Of a stretch of 64,000 bases of DNA, positions 18,363 through 25,871 are shown piece after piece. The notes under the pieces were generated by a model, which worked only from the letters and a program-made list of their open reading frames with translations, searched no databases and was not told the DNA's origin. Both the position numbers and the translations under genes were made by a program. Source of the stretch: Streptomyces piniterrae. GTDB taxonomy: Bacteria > Actinomycetota > Actinomycetes > Streptomycetales > Streptomycetaceae. The stretch is from the NCBI RefSeq assembly GCF_005048155.1, contig NZ_SUMB01000017.1, forward strand, positions 62,001 through 126,000, read 5' to 3'. Each line of letters opens with the position of its first letter. The stretch's first letter is position 1.

Positions 18363-19748
18363 GTGAGAGAGACCTCCCAGAAGCAGACCTCCCAGTCCCA
18401 GGGCGCCGCGTCGCACGGCGCGCTGGGCTCAGAGGCCCGGATAGCCCGCGGCGCGCTGCACCGACTGCGCCAGGACCTGTTCCTCGACGCCTTCGCCTTC
18501 CGCCCGATGCCGCCGTTGGAGGACGCCAAGGTGTCCCGGTGGGTGCCATGGCTGCCGGAGCGGCTGCGGCACTGGGCGCGCTGGCTGCCGCATTTCATCG
18601 TCGGCGGCTTCTCGGTGCTGGTCTTCCTCGCGGCCTTCACCATCAGCTACGAGATCGGCCCGGTGCGCGGCGTCCTGGTGGGCGGCTACTGCCTGCTGGT
18701 CGCCGCCGGGCCGGCGATCACCCTCTTCCGCCCGGTGGGCGCCTACTGGATTTCGCTGTTCGCGCTGATCGTGGGCTGGTTCGCCACCGTCAGCTTCTCC
18801 TCGTACGCCACCCCCTTCGGGGGCGCGGCCTTCCCCACCCACCTCGCCGTGATGACCCTCGTGGTGCTGCGCACCCGGCCGCGGCTGGCGGTGGAGACCT
18901 GGCTGGTCACCTTCGGTGTGGCGGCCGTGCTCACGGCGCTGACCGGGGGCGACCCGGGTGAACTGCCGCCGGTGGCGTTCTTCTCCGCCCTGGTGCTGAT
19001 CTCCGCCGCGGCGGTGCGCGCCTGGCGCGAGGAGCGCCGGCATGTCGTCGAGACGCAGACCGTCACCGCAGAGGAGCGATCCCGGCGCACACTCCTGGAG
19101 GAGCGCGCCACCATCGCCCGCGAGCTGCACGATGTCGTCGCGCACCATATGTCCGTGATCGCGATCCAGGCGGAAGCGGCGCCCTACCGCGTCGAGAACA
19201 CCCCGCCCGAGCTGGCGACCTCCTTCGCGACGATCCGCGAGAACGCCGTCGCCGCGCTCACCGAACTGCGCCGCATCCTGGGCGTGGTCCGCTCCGAGGA
19301 CCCGGACGCCTTCGTCGAGACCGACCCGGAAGCCCCGCAGCCGACGCTCGCCAGCCTCGATTCGCTGCTCGACAGCGTCCGCAGCGCGGGGCTGACCGTC
19401 GAGGCGGTGATCACCGGAGCGCCGCGGCCGCTGCCGCAGGGCGTCGAGCTGTCCGCGTACCGGATCGTGCAGGAGGCGCTGAGCAACGCGCTGCGGCACT
19501 CGCCGGGCGCCGATGCCCGCGTCGAGATCTCCTATGTGCTGGGCGGGCTGGGTCTGCGGATCGTCAACGGCGTGCCGAGCCGTCTCGCCAAGCCGTCCCC
19601 GGGCGCCGGCCATGGCGTCCTGGGCATGCGTGAGCGGGTACAAATGCTGGGCGGCGAGATGACGGCCGACCACACCGAGGACGGCGGCTTCGAGGTCGCG
19701 GCGTTCATCCCGGTGAACAGCACGGCGACGGGGGAGACCACAGCATGA
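18363..19748 (+). CDS. Sensor histidine kinase, NarL/HisKA_3 type
   Basis: The protein has 461 residues. The N-terminal 75 are soluble, then about five to six membrane helices (about 75-225), a short coiled linker, and the HisKA_3 dimerisation helix with phospho-acceptor ARELHDVVAHHMSV near residue 255. The HATPase domain carries ELSAYRIVQEALSNALRHS (N box) and a degenerate G region GAGHGVLGMRERVQMLGG. No extracytoplasmic sensor domain is evident, so the signal is probably sensed in the membrane. It overlaps the downstream regulator by ATGA and therefore forms a cognate pair with it. Its target genes are not evident. Confidence 0.88.
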   Translation: MRETSQKQTSQSQGAASHGALGSEARIARGALHRLRQDLFLDAFAFRPMPPLEDAKVSRWVPWLPERLRHWARWLPHFIVGGFSVLVFLAAFTISYEIGPVRGVLVGGYCLLVAAGPAITLFRPVGAYWISLFALIVGWFATVSFSSYATPFGGAAFPTHLAVMTLVVLRTRPRLAVETWLVTFGVAAVLTALTGGDPGELPPVAFFSALVLISAAAVRAWREERRHVVETQTVTAEERSRRTLLEERATIARELHDVVAHHMSVIAIQAEAAPYRVENTPPELATSFATIRENAVAALTELRRILGVVRSEDPDAFVETDPEAPQPTLASLDSLLDSVRSAGLTVEAVITGAPRPLPQGVELSAYRIVQEALSNALRHSPGADARVEISYVLGGLGLRIVNGVPSRLAKPSPGAGHGVLGMRERVQMLGGEMTADHTEDGGFEVAAFIPVNSTATGETTA

Positions 19749-20401
19749 TCCGCGTACTGATCGTCGACGACCAGGTCATGGTCCGCGAGGGCTTCTCCGT
19801 GCTCCTCAACGCCATGCCGGACATCGAGGTCGTCGGTGAGGCCGTCGACGGGCGCCAGGCGGTGCAGAAGGTCGCGGTCCTCAAGCCCGATGTCGTCCTG
19901 ATGGACATCCGGATGCCCGAGATGAACGGCCTGGAGGCGACCCGCGAGATCGTCGCCGCCGACGCGGACGCCAAGGTTCTCGTGCTCACCACCTTTGACC
20001 TGGACGAATACGTCTACCAAGCGCTGCGGGCCGGAGCCAGCGGCTTTCTCCTCAAGGACGCGTCGGCCGGTCAGCTCGCCGAGGGGGTACGCATCGTCGC
20101 CTCCGGCGAGGCGCTGCTCGCGCCCACCGTCACCAAGCGGCTGATCTCCGAGTTCTCCCGCCTCGGCACACCCCGCGCGCCCGCCCAGGAACGCATCGGC
20201 GATCTGACGGAGCGTGAGACGGAGGTTCTGGTGCTGGTCGCCCAGGGCCTGTCCAACGGCGAGATCGCCGAGCACCTCGTCGTCGCGGAGTCGACCGTGA
20301 AGACGCATGTCAGCCGCATTCTGGTGAAGCTGGGGCTGCGCGACCGGACACAGGCGGCGGTCTTCGCGTACGAGGCGCGGCTGGTGACGCCGGGGGGCTG
20401 A
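19745..20401 (+). CDS. Response regulator, NarL/LuxR family
   Basis: The protein has 218 residues: a receiver domain (MIRVLIVDDQVMVREGF; phospho-Asp in VVLMDIRMPEMNG; FLLKDAS with the conserved Lys) and a C-terminal LuxR helix-turn-helix (LTERETEVLVLVAQGLSNGEIAEHLVVAESTVKTHVSRI). It is the partner of the upstream kinase, with a 4-nt overlap. Candidate operators are the 7-bp hairpin at 18312-18327 or sites outside the window. Confidence 0.92.
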   Translation: MIRVLIVDDQVMVREGFSVLLNAMPDIEVVGEAVDGRQAVQKVAVLKPDVVLMDIRMPEMNGLEATREIVAADADAKVLVLTTFDLDEYVYQALRAGASGFLLKDASAGQLAEGVRIVASGEALLAPTVTKRLISEFSRLGTPRAPAQERIGDLTERETEVLVLVAQGLSNGEIAEHLVVAESTVKTHVSRILVKLGLRDRTQAAVFAYEARLVTPGG

Positions 20402-20441
20402 CGCGGCTGCGCCGGGCCCCCGACGTGTGGCGTGTGGCCGA

Positions 20442-20903
20442 CTACGGCGCGGGCACCTCGCGCACCAGGCGGGAGGACCAGGGGCACCAGAACAATCCGG
20501 GCAGGAACGCGCCACCCGCCTCGTCGAGGTGGTCCTCGACATACGGCGTCGAGGCGTCACAGACCTCGATGGCGACGTCGAAGAAGTCGATCGTGTCCTG
20601 GTTGTAGTGGAAGCTCCAGCGCGGGTTGTACGGGGCCTGGCGCTTGAGGATCCGGCCGACGACGTGCGGCCTGTCCGTGGTTTCCCCGTTCACGAGGTCC
20701 CGCGCGTGCTGGATCTTGGCGGGGTCGGTGAGCTGGATGACGAATTCTTCGTGAGTGATATCGGTCATGACGAAGTAGGCCGCTTCGGCCTTCGTGCGAT
20801 GCGCGGCGCCGTTCGCCGGCTCCCCCTGGGCGGGCCCGGCCGCCGTGACGGCGAGCAGTGCCGCCGCCGCGAGCACGCCGATCTTGGTGGTGATGCGTCG
20901 CAT
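20442..20903 (-). CDS. Secreted BP74/calmodulin-binding-protein-like protein
   Basis: The product has 153 residues with a Sec signal peptide (MRRITTKIGVLAAAALLAVTAAG, likely cut after AAG-PAQ or AQG). The mature part matches the BP74 domain first named in Dictyostelium: YFVMTDITHEEFVIQLTDPAKIQHARDLV, HVVGRILKRQAPYNPRWSFH, DVAIEVCDASTPYVEDHL and FLPGLFWCPWSS. Streptomyces genomes often label this family calmodulin-binding protein; no calmodulin exists here and its role is unknown. Two Cys could form a disulfide. GGAGG lies 5 nt before the ATG at 20903. A perfect palindrome 18 nt upstream suggests tight control. Confidence 0.8.
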   Translation of the reverse strand: MRRITTKIGVLAAAALLAVTAAGPAQGEPANGAAHRTKAEAAYFVMTDITHEEFVIQLTDPAKIQHARDLVNGETTDRPHVVGRILKRQAPYNPRWSFHYNQDTIDFFDVAIEVCDASTPYVEDHLDEAGGAFLPGLFWCPWSSRLVREVPAP

Positions 20904-20920
20904 GAACCCCTCCGGTGCGT

Positions 20921-20940
20921 CAGGTCGTGGTCACGACCTG
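20921..20940. promoter_or_regulatory. Palindromic operator CAGGTCGTG-GT-CACGACCTG
   Basis: Perfect 9-bp arms with a 2-bp centre, in the promoter region of the BP74-like gene. The size suits a TetR-type or other dimeric repressor. No obvious repressor gene flanks it. Confidence 0.65.
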
Positions 20941-21131
20941 TCGCCACGAAAAGTAACGTGATGACCACCCAGCGCTCCAGAGTTACTGAGGGTTATCGCA
21001 CCATCAGGAGAAATGCCAGGGAGTAACTGGCGTGTGGGTGGCCGGCATGCTGCAACGCGTGATTGTCCACAGGCTGTGGATGAAGTGCGCGAAGAGGCAG
21101 GAGAGACAAGAGGGGGAGGGGAGGCGCAGGT
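20941..21131. other. Intergenic, AT-richer
   Basis: Contains the promoter of the BP74-like gene on the minus strand. I see no gene. AACGTGATGACC and GTAACTGG-type motifs are not interpretable. Confidence 0.4.
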
Positions 21132-21208
21132 GTACGCCACCGGAGTCCGCTACAGCTCCGGCGGCGTACGCGTGAGGGGGCGGCCCCGTGCCCTGTCGGG
21201 GCCGCCCC
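21132..21208 (-). terminator. Tandem hairpin terminators of the ABC exporter operon
   Basis: Two stems lie side by side. Stem 21177-21208 pairs GGGGCGGCCCCG with CGGGGCCGCCCC perfectly around an 8-nt loop. Stem 21132-21169 pairs 14 bases with one mismatch. They end the ABC operon coming from the right. Confidence 0.75.
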
Positions 21209-21212
21209 GGCG

Positions 21213-22853
21213 TCAGCCGATATCGCGGCGGCGGAAGCCCGCGAGGCCGGCGACCAGCAAGAGCGCCGAGAGGGCGAGCAGCCACAGGAACGGGGCGGCG
21301 GTGACATCCGAGCCGGGGAGCTTGGGCAGGTGGCCGTACGGGGAGAGGTCCAGCACCCAGTCGGGCAGCTTGAGCGCCGGGCCGATCCAGCCGATCGCCA
21401 GGCAGGCGCCGACCACGGCCCAGGCTGCGGCCGCCGCCTTGGGCAGCACGCCGAAGAGAAGGACGGTCAGGGACGTGAGGACCCAGACCGCGGGGATCTG
21501 GGCGACGGCGGCACCCAGCACCGGCCCGATCTGCGCCCCGACGTCCTCCACCGCGATGCCGTAACTGATGCCCAGGGCCAGGCCGCCCACGGTCAGCACC
21601 ACGGCCGTACCGAGATAGGCGATCACCAAGTGGCTTGCCGCCCAGCGCAGTCGGCCGACCGCGCCCGCGAGGACCGGCTCGGCGCGGTCGCCGGTCTCCT
21701 CGCCGCGCAGCCGCAGCACGGATCCCGCGGCGTAGAGCGCGGCGACCATCCCGAGCATGCCGACCATGGTGGCCAGGAAAGCTTCCGCCAGGGCCTGTTG
21801 ACCACCCATCCGCTCGAAGATCTCGCGGGTCTGCTCGTTGCCGCCGACCAGGTCGGCCGCGGCGTCCGCGATGCCGCCGAACACGGCGCCGGCGAAGGCG
21901 AAGCCGAACGCCCAGCCCAGGAGGGTGGTGCGCTGGAGTCGCCAGGCGAGGCCGAAGGCGCCGTTGAGGGACGCGGGGGCCCGCGCCGGTCCGGGGCGGG
22001 CGGGCAGGAAACTCATGCCCAGGTCGCGGCGGGCGGTGAGGGCGTACGCGGCCGAGACCGTCACGGCGAGCGCGGCGAGGAAGAGCAGCAGCACCCACCA
22101 TCGTTCGTCGGCGAAGGCCCGCAGATTCTCCGCCCAGCCGACCGGCGAGATCCAGGTCAGCGGGGACGAGGCGTTCTGGGACGCGGCGTCGCCGGCCGCC
22201 CGCAGGACGAAGGCGAGACCGAGGACGGCCCCGGTCAGGCCCTTGGCCAGCCGCGCGCTCTCGGTGAGCTGCGCGATGATCGCGGCCAGCCCGGCGAAGA
22301 GCATGCCGGTCCCGCCCATGCCGAGGCCGAGGGCGAGCGAACCCCCCGCCGGCTGACCGGACGTGGCCATGCCGGCGGTGATGAGCAGGGCGAGCGCTGC
22401 ATTGGCCACGAGCGCGGCCAACAGGGCGGCGGTCAGCGGGGCGCGACGGCCGACCATCGCGGCGGAGAGCAGCTCCTGACGGCCCGTCTCCTCTTCCTCG
22501 CGGGTGTGCCGTACGACGATGAGCAGGCTCATCACGGCGGCGAGGACGGCCGCCATACCGCCGATGCGCCAGGCGACCAGGCCGCCGATGGAGTCGCTGA
22601 AGACCGGCCCGTACATCGCGCGCAGCGAGCCGTTGGTGTTCATGGAGTGGGCGACGTCGGCCCGCTGGGCGGCGGTTTCGTACAGCGTCTCCATGGTGGA
22701 TCCCAGGCTGACGACTGTCAGGCCCAGGGCCAGCACCCACACCGGGATCATGATCCGGTCGCGGCGCAGCGCCAGGCGCAACAGCGCGCCGGTGCCGGCC
22801 AGATCGCGGGATCCGCCCCGTCGGACGGCGGGGGCGGCGGTCACGGTGGTCAT
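21213..22853 (-). CDS. ABC transporter permease (exporter of polyketide-type compounds, COG3559-like)
   Basis: The protein has 546 residues with about 12 hydrophobic segments arranged as two related halves, as in the TnrB-like 'polyketide antibiotic exporter' permeases. Visible features are the R-rich N-terminus, the conserved EEEETGRQELLSAAMVGRR loop and the matching second-half loop GEETGDRAEPVLAGAVGRLRW. It forms the membrane part of an exporter with the ATPase just upstream, whose stop codon overlaps this start (ATGA). A drug or lipid substrate is inferred from the family. Confidence 0.87.
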   Translation of the reverse strand: MTTVTAAPAVRRGGSRDLAGTGALLRLALRRDRIMIPVWVLALGLTVVSLGSTMETLYETAAQRADVAHSMNTNGSLRAMYGPVFSDSIGGLVAWRIGGMAAVLAAVMSLLIVVRHTREEEETGRQELLSAAMVGRRAPLTAALLAALVANAALALLITAGMATSGQPAGGSLALGLGMGGTGMLFAGLAAIIAQLTESARLAKGLTGAVLGLAFVLRAAGDAASQNASSPLTWISPVGWAENLRAFADERWWVLLLFLAALAVTVSAAYALTARRDLGMSFLPARPGPARAPASLNGAFGLAWRLQRTTLLGWAFGFAFAGAVFGGIADAAADLVGGNEQTREIFERMGGQQALAEAFLATMVGMLGMVAALYAAGSVLRLRGEETGDRAEPVLAGAVGRLRWAASHLVIAYLGTAVVLTVGGLALGISYGIAVEDVGAQIGPVLGAAVAQIPAVWVLTSLTVLLFGVLPKAAAAAWAVVGACLAIGWIGPALKLPDWVLDLSPYGHLPKLPGSDVTAAPFLWLLALSALLLVAGLAGFRRRDIG

Positions 22854-23776
22854 CGTCCGGTCGCCCCCTCGCGCGCGTCGTCCTGGTAGTGGCGGAGGAA
22901 CAGCTCCTCCAGGGTCGGCGGGGTGCTGGTGAGGCTGCGGACGCCGGATTCGCTGAGCGAGCGCAGCACGGCGTCGAGCTTGTCGGTGTCCACCTGGAGC
23001 TTGACGCGGTGCCCCCGGCCCCCCTCGATCGACTGAGTGGCGAGGTCATGGACGCCGGGGAGGCGGGTCAGCCCGTTGGGCGGGCCCGCCAGTTCGGCGG
23101 TCACGCTCGTGCGCGTCAGGTGCCGCAGTTCACCGAGGGATCCGGACTCGACGGTCTGCCCCTTGCGGATGATGCTGACGCGGTCGCAGAGCGCCTCGAC
23201 CTCGGAAAGGATGTGACTGGAGAGCAGGACCGTACGGCCGCGGTCGCGTTCCCGCTCCACGCAGTCGCGGAAGACCTCCTCCATCAGTGGATCCAGGCCC
23301 GAGGTCGGCTCGTCGAGGATCAGCAGATCGACCTCGGAGGCGAAGGCGGCGACCAGGGCGACCTTCTGGCGGTTGCCCTTGGAGTACGTGCGCCCCTTCT
23401 TGGTGGGGTCGAGCTCGAACCGCTCCAGGAGGTCGGCCCGGCGGGCGGTGTCCAGGCCGCCGCGCAGCCGCCCGTAGAGATCGATGACCTCGCCGCCGGA
23501 GAGGTTGCGCCACAGGGTCACGTCACCGGGGACGTAGGCGACGCGGCGGTGCAGCTCGACCGCGTCACGCCACGGGTCCTTGCCGAGGAGCTGTGCGGCG
23601 CCTCTGTCGGCGCGCAGCAGGCCCAGCAGGACCCGGATCGTCGTGGACTTCCCCGCGCCGTTGGGCCCGAGGAAGCCGTGCACCTCGCCGGCCTCGACGT
23701 CGAGGTCGAGGCCGTCCAGCGCGTGCGTCCGGCCGAATGACTTGTGGAGGCCAGCCACCGAGATTGCCTTGGTCAT
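22850..23776 (-). CDS. ABC transporter ATP-binding protein
   Basis: This 308-residue DrrA-type ATPase has Walker A GPNGAGKST, Q-loop region, NLSGGEVIDLYGRL, a signature replaced by TYSKGNRQKVALVAAF, Walker B LLILDEPTSGLDPL and an H-loop LSSH. The signature reads YSKGNRQ instead of LSGGQ, a substitution common in this exporter subgroup. The C-terminal DUF4162-type tail is present. The ATG at 23776 has a -10 box 7 nt upstream and is probably leaderless. The promoter overlaps a palindrome that the divergent MarR-type protein likely binds. Confidence 0.9.
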   Translation of the reverse strand: MTKAISVAGLHKSFGRTHALDGLDLDVEAGEVHGFLGPNGAGKSTTIRVLLGLLRADRGAAQLLGKDPWRDAVELHRRVAYVPGDVTLWRNLSGGEVIDLYGRLRGGLDTARRADLLERFELDPTKKGRTYSKGNRQKVALVAAFASEVDLLILDEPTSGLDPLMEEVFRDCVERERDRGRTVLLSSHILSEVEALCDRVSIIRKGQTVESGSLGELRHLTRTSVTAELAGPPNGLTRLPGVHDLATQSIEGGRGHRVKLQVDTDKLDAVLRSLSESGVRSLTSTPPTLEELFLRHYQDDAREGATGR

Positions 23777-23783
23777 GGTTTCG

Positions 23784-23812
23784 AAGCTACGCTAGTTTCA
23801 CAAATTTGTGAA
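23784..23812 (-). promoter_or_regulatory. Promoter of the ABC exporter operon
   Basis: On the minus strand TTCACA (23812-23807) as -35 and TAGCTT (23789-23784) as -10 are 17 bp apart, and the -10 ends 7 nt before the ATG. The -35 lies inside the palindrome at 23797-23812, so a bound repressor would block RNA polymerase. Confidence 0.7.
23797..23812. promoter_or_regulatory. MarR-type operator TTCACAAA/TTTGTGAA
   Basis: A perfect 16-bp inverted repeat in the divergent promoter region between the ABC exporter and the MarR-like gene. AT-rich palindromes of this size are typical MarR-family operators. Confidence 0.75.
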
Positions 23813-23869
23813 GTTAGGAAACCGTATAAAGTTTGCTCGGGGGCTCTGATCTGGGGAGATGATGCGGAG

Positions 23870-24430
23870 ATGGAAGCGGAGATGGACACGGAGACGACCG
23901 AGCAGCCACCGCAGGGCCGCGCCGCACGCGAGGGCGGGCGCGACGGCGAGGCGGTCATGACGTTCATCGAGCGGTTCGCCGCACAGCTCGTCGACGCCGG
24001 CATGCAGCGGATGCCCTCCCGCGTCTTCGCCTGTCTTCTGGCGTCCGACACCGGCGTCCTGACGTCGGCCGAGCTCGGCGAGCGCCTCCAGGTCAGCCCC
24101 GCCGCCGTCTCCGGCGCGGTCCGCTATCTCGCCCAGGTCGGCATGCTCAGCCGCGAGCGCGAGCCCGGCTCCCGCCGCGAGCGCTACCGGGTGCACAGCG
24201 ACCAGTGGTACGAGGCCCTGACCCGCAGGGACAGCGTCCTGACCCGCTGGGAGGCCACGCTGCGCGACGGCGTCGAGAGCCTCGGCGAGGACTCACGCGC
24301 GGGTCAGCGGATAAGCGAGACCCTGGCCTTCATGGAGTTCATGCAGAAGGAACTCTCCGGGATGATGCAGCGCTGGCGCGACCACCTGGAGGAACTGCGC
24401 GCGGAGGAGGGCGGGACTTCGCGGGGCTGA
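23870..24430 (+). CDS. MarR/GbsR-family transcriptional regulator
   Basis: The protein has 186 residues with a winged helix-turn-helix: MTFIERFAAQLVDAGMQRMPSRVFACLLAS, LTSAELGERLQVSPAAVSGAVRYLAQVGML, and the wing SREREPGSRRERYRV. A C-terminal helical dimer region follows. It is divergent from the ABC exporter with a perfect palindrome in between, which predicts repression of the exporter and of itself. The start is uncertain: the ATG at 23870 has GGGGAG 11 nt upstream, while another in-frame ATG at 23882 is close behind. Confidence 0.88.
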   Translation: MEAEMDTETTEQPPQGRAAREGGRDGEAVMTFIERFAAQLVDAGMQRMPSRVFACLLASDTGVLTSAELGERLQVSPAAVSGAVRYLAQVGMLSREREPGSRRERYRVHSDQWYEALTRRDSVLTRWEATLRDGVESLGEDSRAGQRISETLAFMEFMQKELSGMMQRWRDHLEELRAEEGGTSRG

Positions 24431-24449
24431 GGGGATTGTTTTTTCCCCG

Positions 24450-24478
24450 CCGCCCACCCCCCTTCGGGGGGTGGGCGG
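24450..24478. terminator. Convergent terminator hairpin
   Basis: CCGCCCACCCCCC and GGGGGGTGGGCGG pair perfectly around a UUC(G) loop, between the MarR-like gene and the convergent kinase-like gene. Confidence 0.75.
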
Positions 24479-24597
24479 GTGTAGTGAGCGGGTGTACGGG
24501 GTGAGCGGGTCGGCCGACGGGGCTGACCGGGCTTCGTCCCGACGGGGCCGCCTGGGGCCGTTGCCTTCGTCCGCCGGGGCCGCCCCGGCCCCACCCC

Positions 24598-25695
24598 TCA
24601 CCCCCGAGGCAGCGTCAACCGCCAGGCCCCCGGCTGCACCGTCCACGTACGGGTCCGCACCGGCCCGCCCACCACCGCGTCCGCCCGGTAGTGGAAGTCC
24701 GGCCCGGACACCGTCACCGCCCGCGCCCTGGCCCGTACCGGCTGCTCGGAGCCCGGCCAGTGCACCACGACCTCGGCCAGACCGTCCGCACCGGCACCCC
24801 CCGCCGCCAGCCCGGCCCCGCCCAGCTCGTCCTCCCCGCCCGGCACCACCGAAACGCCCCGAACCGGCCGGTCCAGATCGGCCAGCAGCACACCGTCCGC
24901 CTCCACCCGCAGCCGCAGCCGCTGCGCCGGCACCCGGCCGCGCCGCCCGCCGAGCCCGCCGGCCGGCGACGACAGCAGCGCCAGCGCCGTACGCGCCGTC
25001 CTCGCAGCCGGCGCCCACCACGGCCGCCGCCCGTCGCCGTCCACCCCCGCCAGACCGCCCCCGCCCCCGGAGCCGGCCGTACCGCTCGCGCCCAGCGGAT
25101 GAGCCGCCCCCGCGGCCCACGCTCCGGGCCCCGACCTCAGCGGATGCCCGTTCTGTCCGAGTCCCGCCCCCGAGGACGCCTCGGCGCCGAGCCCGTCCAC
25201 CTCTCCGATCCTGTCCGCGTCCCCGCCCCCGCAAGGAATCCGCAGCCCGCCCAGCACAATCCCGTCGCTGTCGTCCGTGAGCAGATCCATCGACCGCTCC
25301 CCGCCGTCCAAAACGGTCCGCGCCGCGGCCACCGTGTCCGTGGGCACGCCCAGCGCGCCACTCAGCGCGACCGATCCCGGAGCGCCCACCGGGACCATCG
25401 ACACCGGCACCCGGGCAAGCTCACGCTCCTTGTGCAGCAGGCTCACAGCCCGTAGCAGCGCACGGTCATCGCCGATCACCACCGGGCGCCGCTGCCCGCG
25501 TCGGGAAAGAGCCCGCGCGAATTCCTCCGGCCCCTCGGGAAGGCAGATTTTCGCTCCCGCGCCCGCGCACAGGACATCTTTCGCGATACGCACGGATTCG
25601 CCGTCCGTACTACGGGCGACCGGGTCGATGACTACGAGCAAGGGGCACCCCCGAACCGACTCCGCGGGAGAGTGCCCAGAAGGCTGCGCCGACAC
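24598..25695 (-). CDS. Diacylglycerol kinase-like protein, catalytic loop degenerate
   Basis: The protein has 365 residues with the layout of the DAGK/LCB5 lipid-kinase fold: LLVVIDPVARSTDGE at the start, a nucleotide-site region VVIGDDRALLRAVSLLHK, VPVSMVPVGAPGSVALSGALGVP (matching the family's LGTxNDFARALGIP), and a beta-rich C-terminal domain. The normal GGDGT motif is replaced by IGDDRAL, and the mid region holds a low-complexity Gly/Ala insert (about 195-235). Enzyme activity is therefore doubtful. The GTG at 25695 has a GAAGGA-type site. It is divergent from purA; its start overlaps the presumed purA promoter. Confidence 0.65.
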   Translation of the reverse strand: MSAQPSGHSPAESVRGCPLLVVIDPVARSTDGESVRIAKDVLCAGAGAKICLPEGPEEFARALSRRGQRRPVVIGDDRALLRAVSLLHKERELARVPVSMVPVGAPGSVALSGALGVPTDTVAAARTVLDGGERSMDLLTDDSDGIVLGGLRIPCGGGDADRIGEVDGLGAEASSGAGLGQNGHPLRSGPGAWAAGAAHPLGASGTAGSGGGGGLAGVDGDGRRPWWAPAARTARTALALLSSPAGGLGGRRGRVPAQRLRLRVEADGVLLADLDRPVRGVSVVPGGEDELGGAGLAAGGAGADGLAEVVVHWPGSEQPVRARARAVTVSGPDFHYRADAVVGGPVRTRTWTVQPGAWRLTLPRG

Positions 25696-25712
25696 CTCGG
25701 TCCTTCCTCAGG

Positions 25713-25718
25713 TAGCAT
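25713..25718 (+). promoter_or_regulatory. Putative purA -10 box TAGCAT
   Basis: TAGCAT with CCGACA 18 bp upstream would start transcription near 25725, just before a strong leader hairpin. Confidence 0.4.
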
Positions 25719-25729
25719 CTCGGTGCAAG

Positions 25730-25757
25730 AGCCCCTTGCGCTATTGCGCCAGGGGCT
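25730..25757 (+). promoter_or_regulatory. Hairpin in the purA leader
   Basis: AGCCCCT-T-GCGC, a TATT loop, then GCGC-C-AGGGGCT form an 11-bp stem with one mismatch, 115 nt before the purA start. It may be an attenuator, an mRNA-stabilising stem or a terminator of upstream transcription. No known purine riboswitch is recognisable. Confidence 0.5.
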
Positions 25758-25871
25758 TCGTCTATTCCGGGGCACCGGTCCGACGGCACTAGCGATGACG
25801 TACGCGTGAACACGCACGCCGACGCCATCCACGCACGTTGGACATGCCCCGCCCGGAAGGGGTGTACGCCT

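Noticed and set aside
25719..25871. Purine riboswitch in the purA leader
   Set aside because: The leader forms one hairpin only, without the three-way junction of known purine aptamers.
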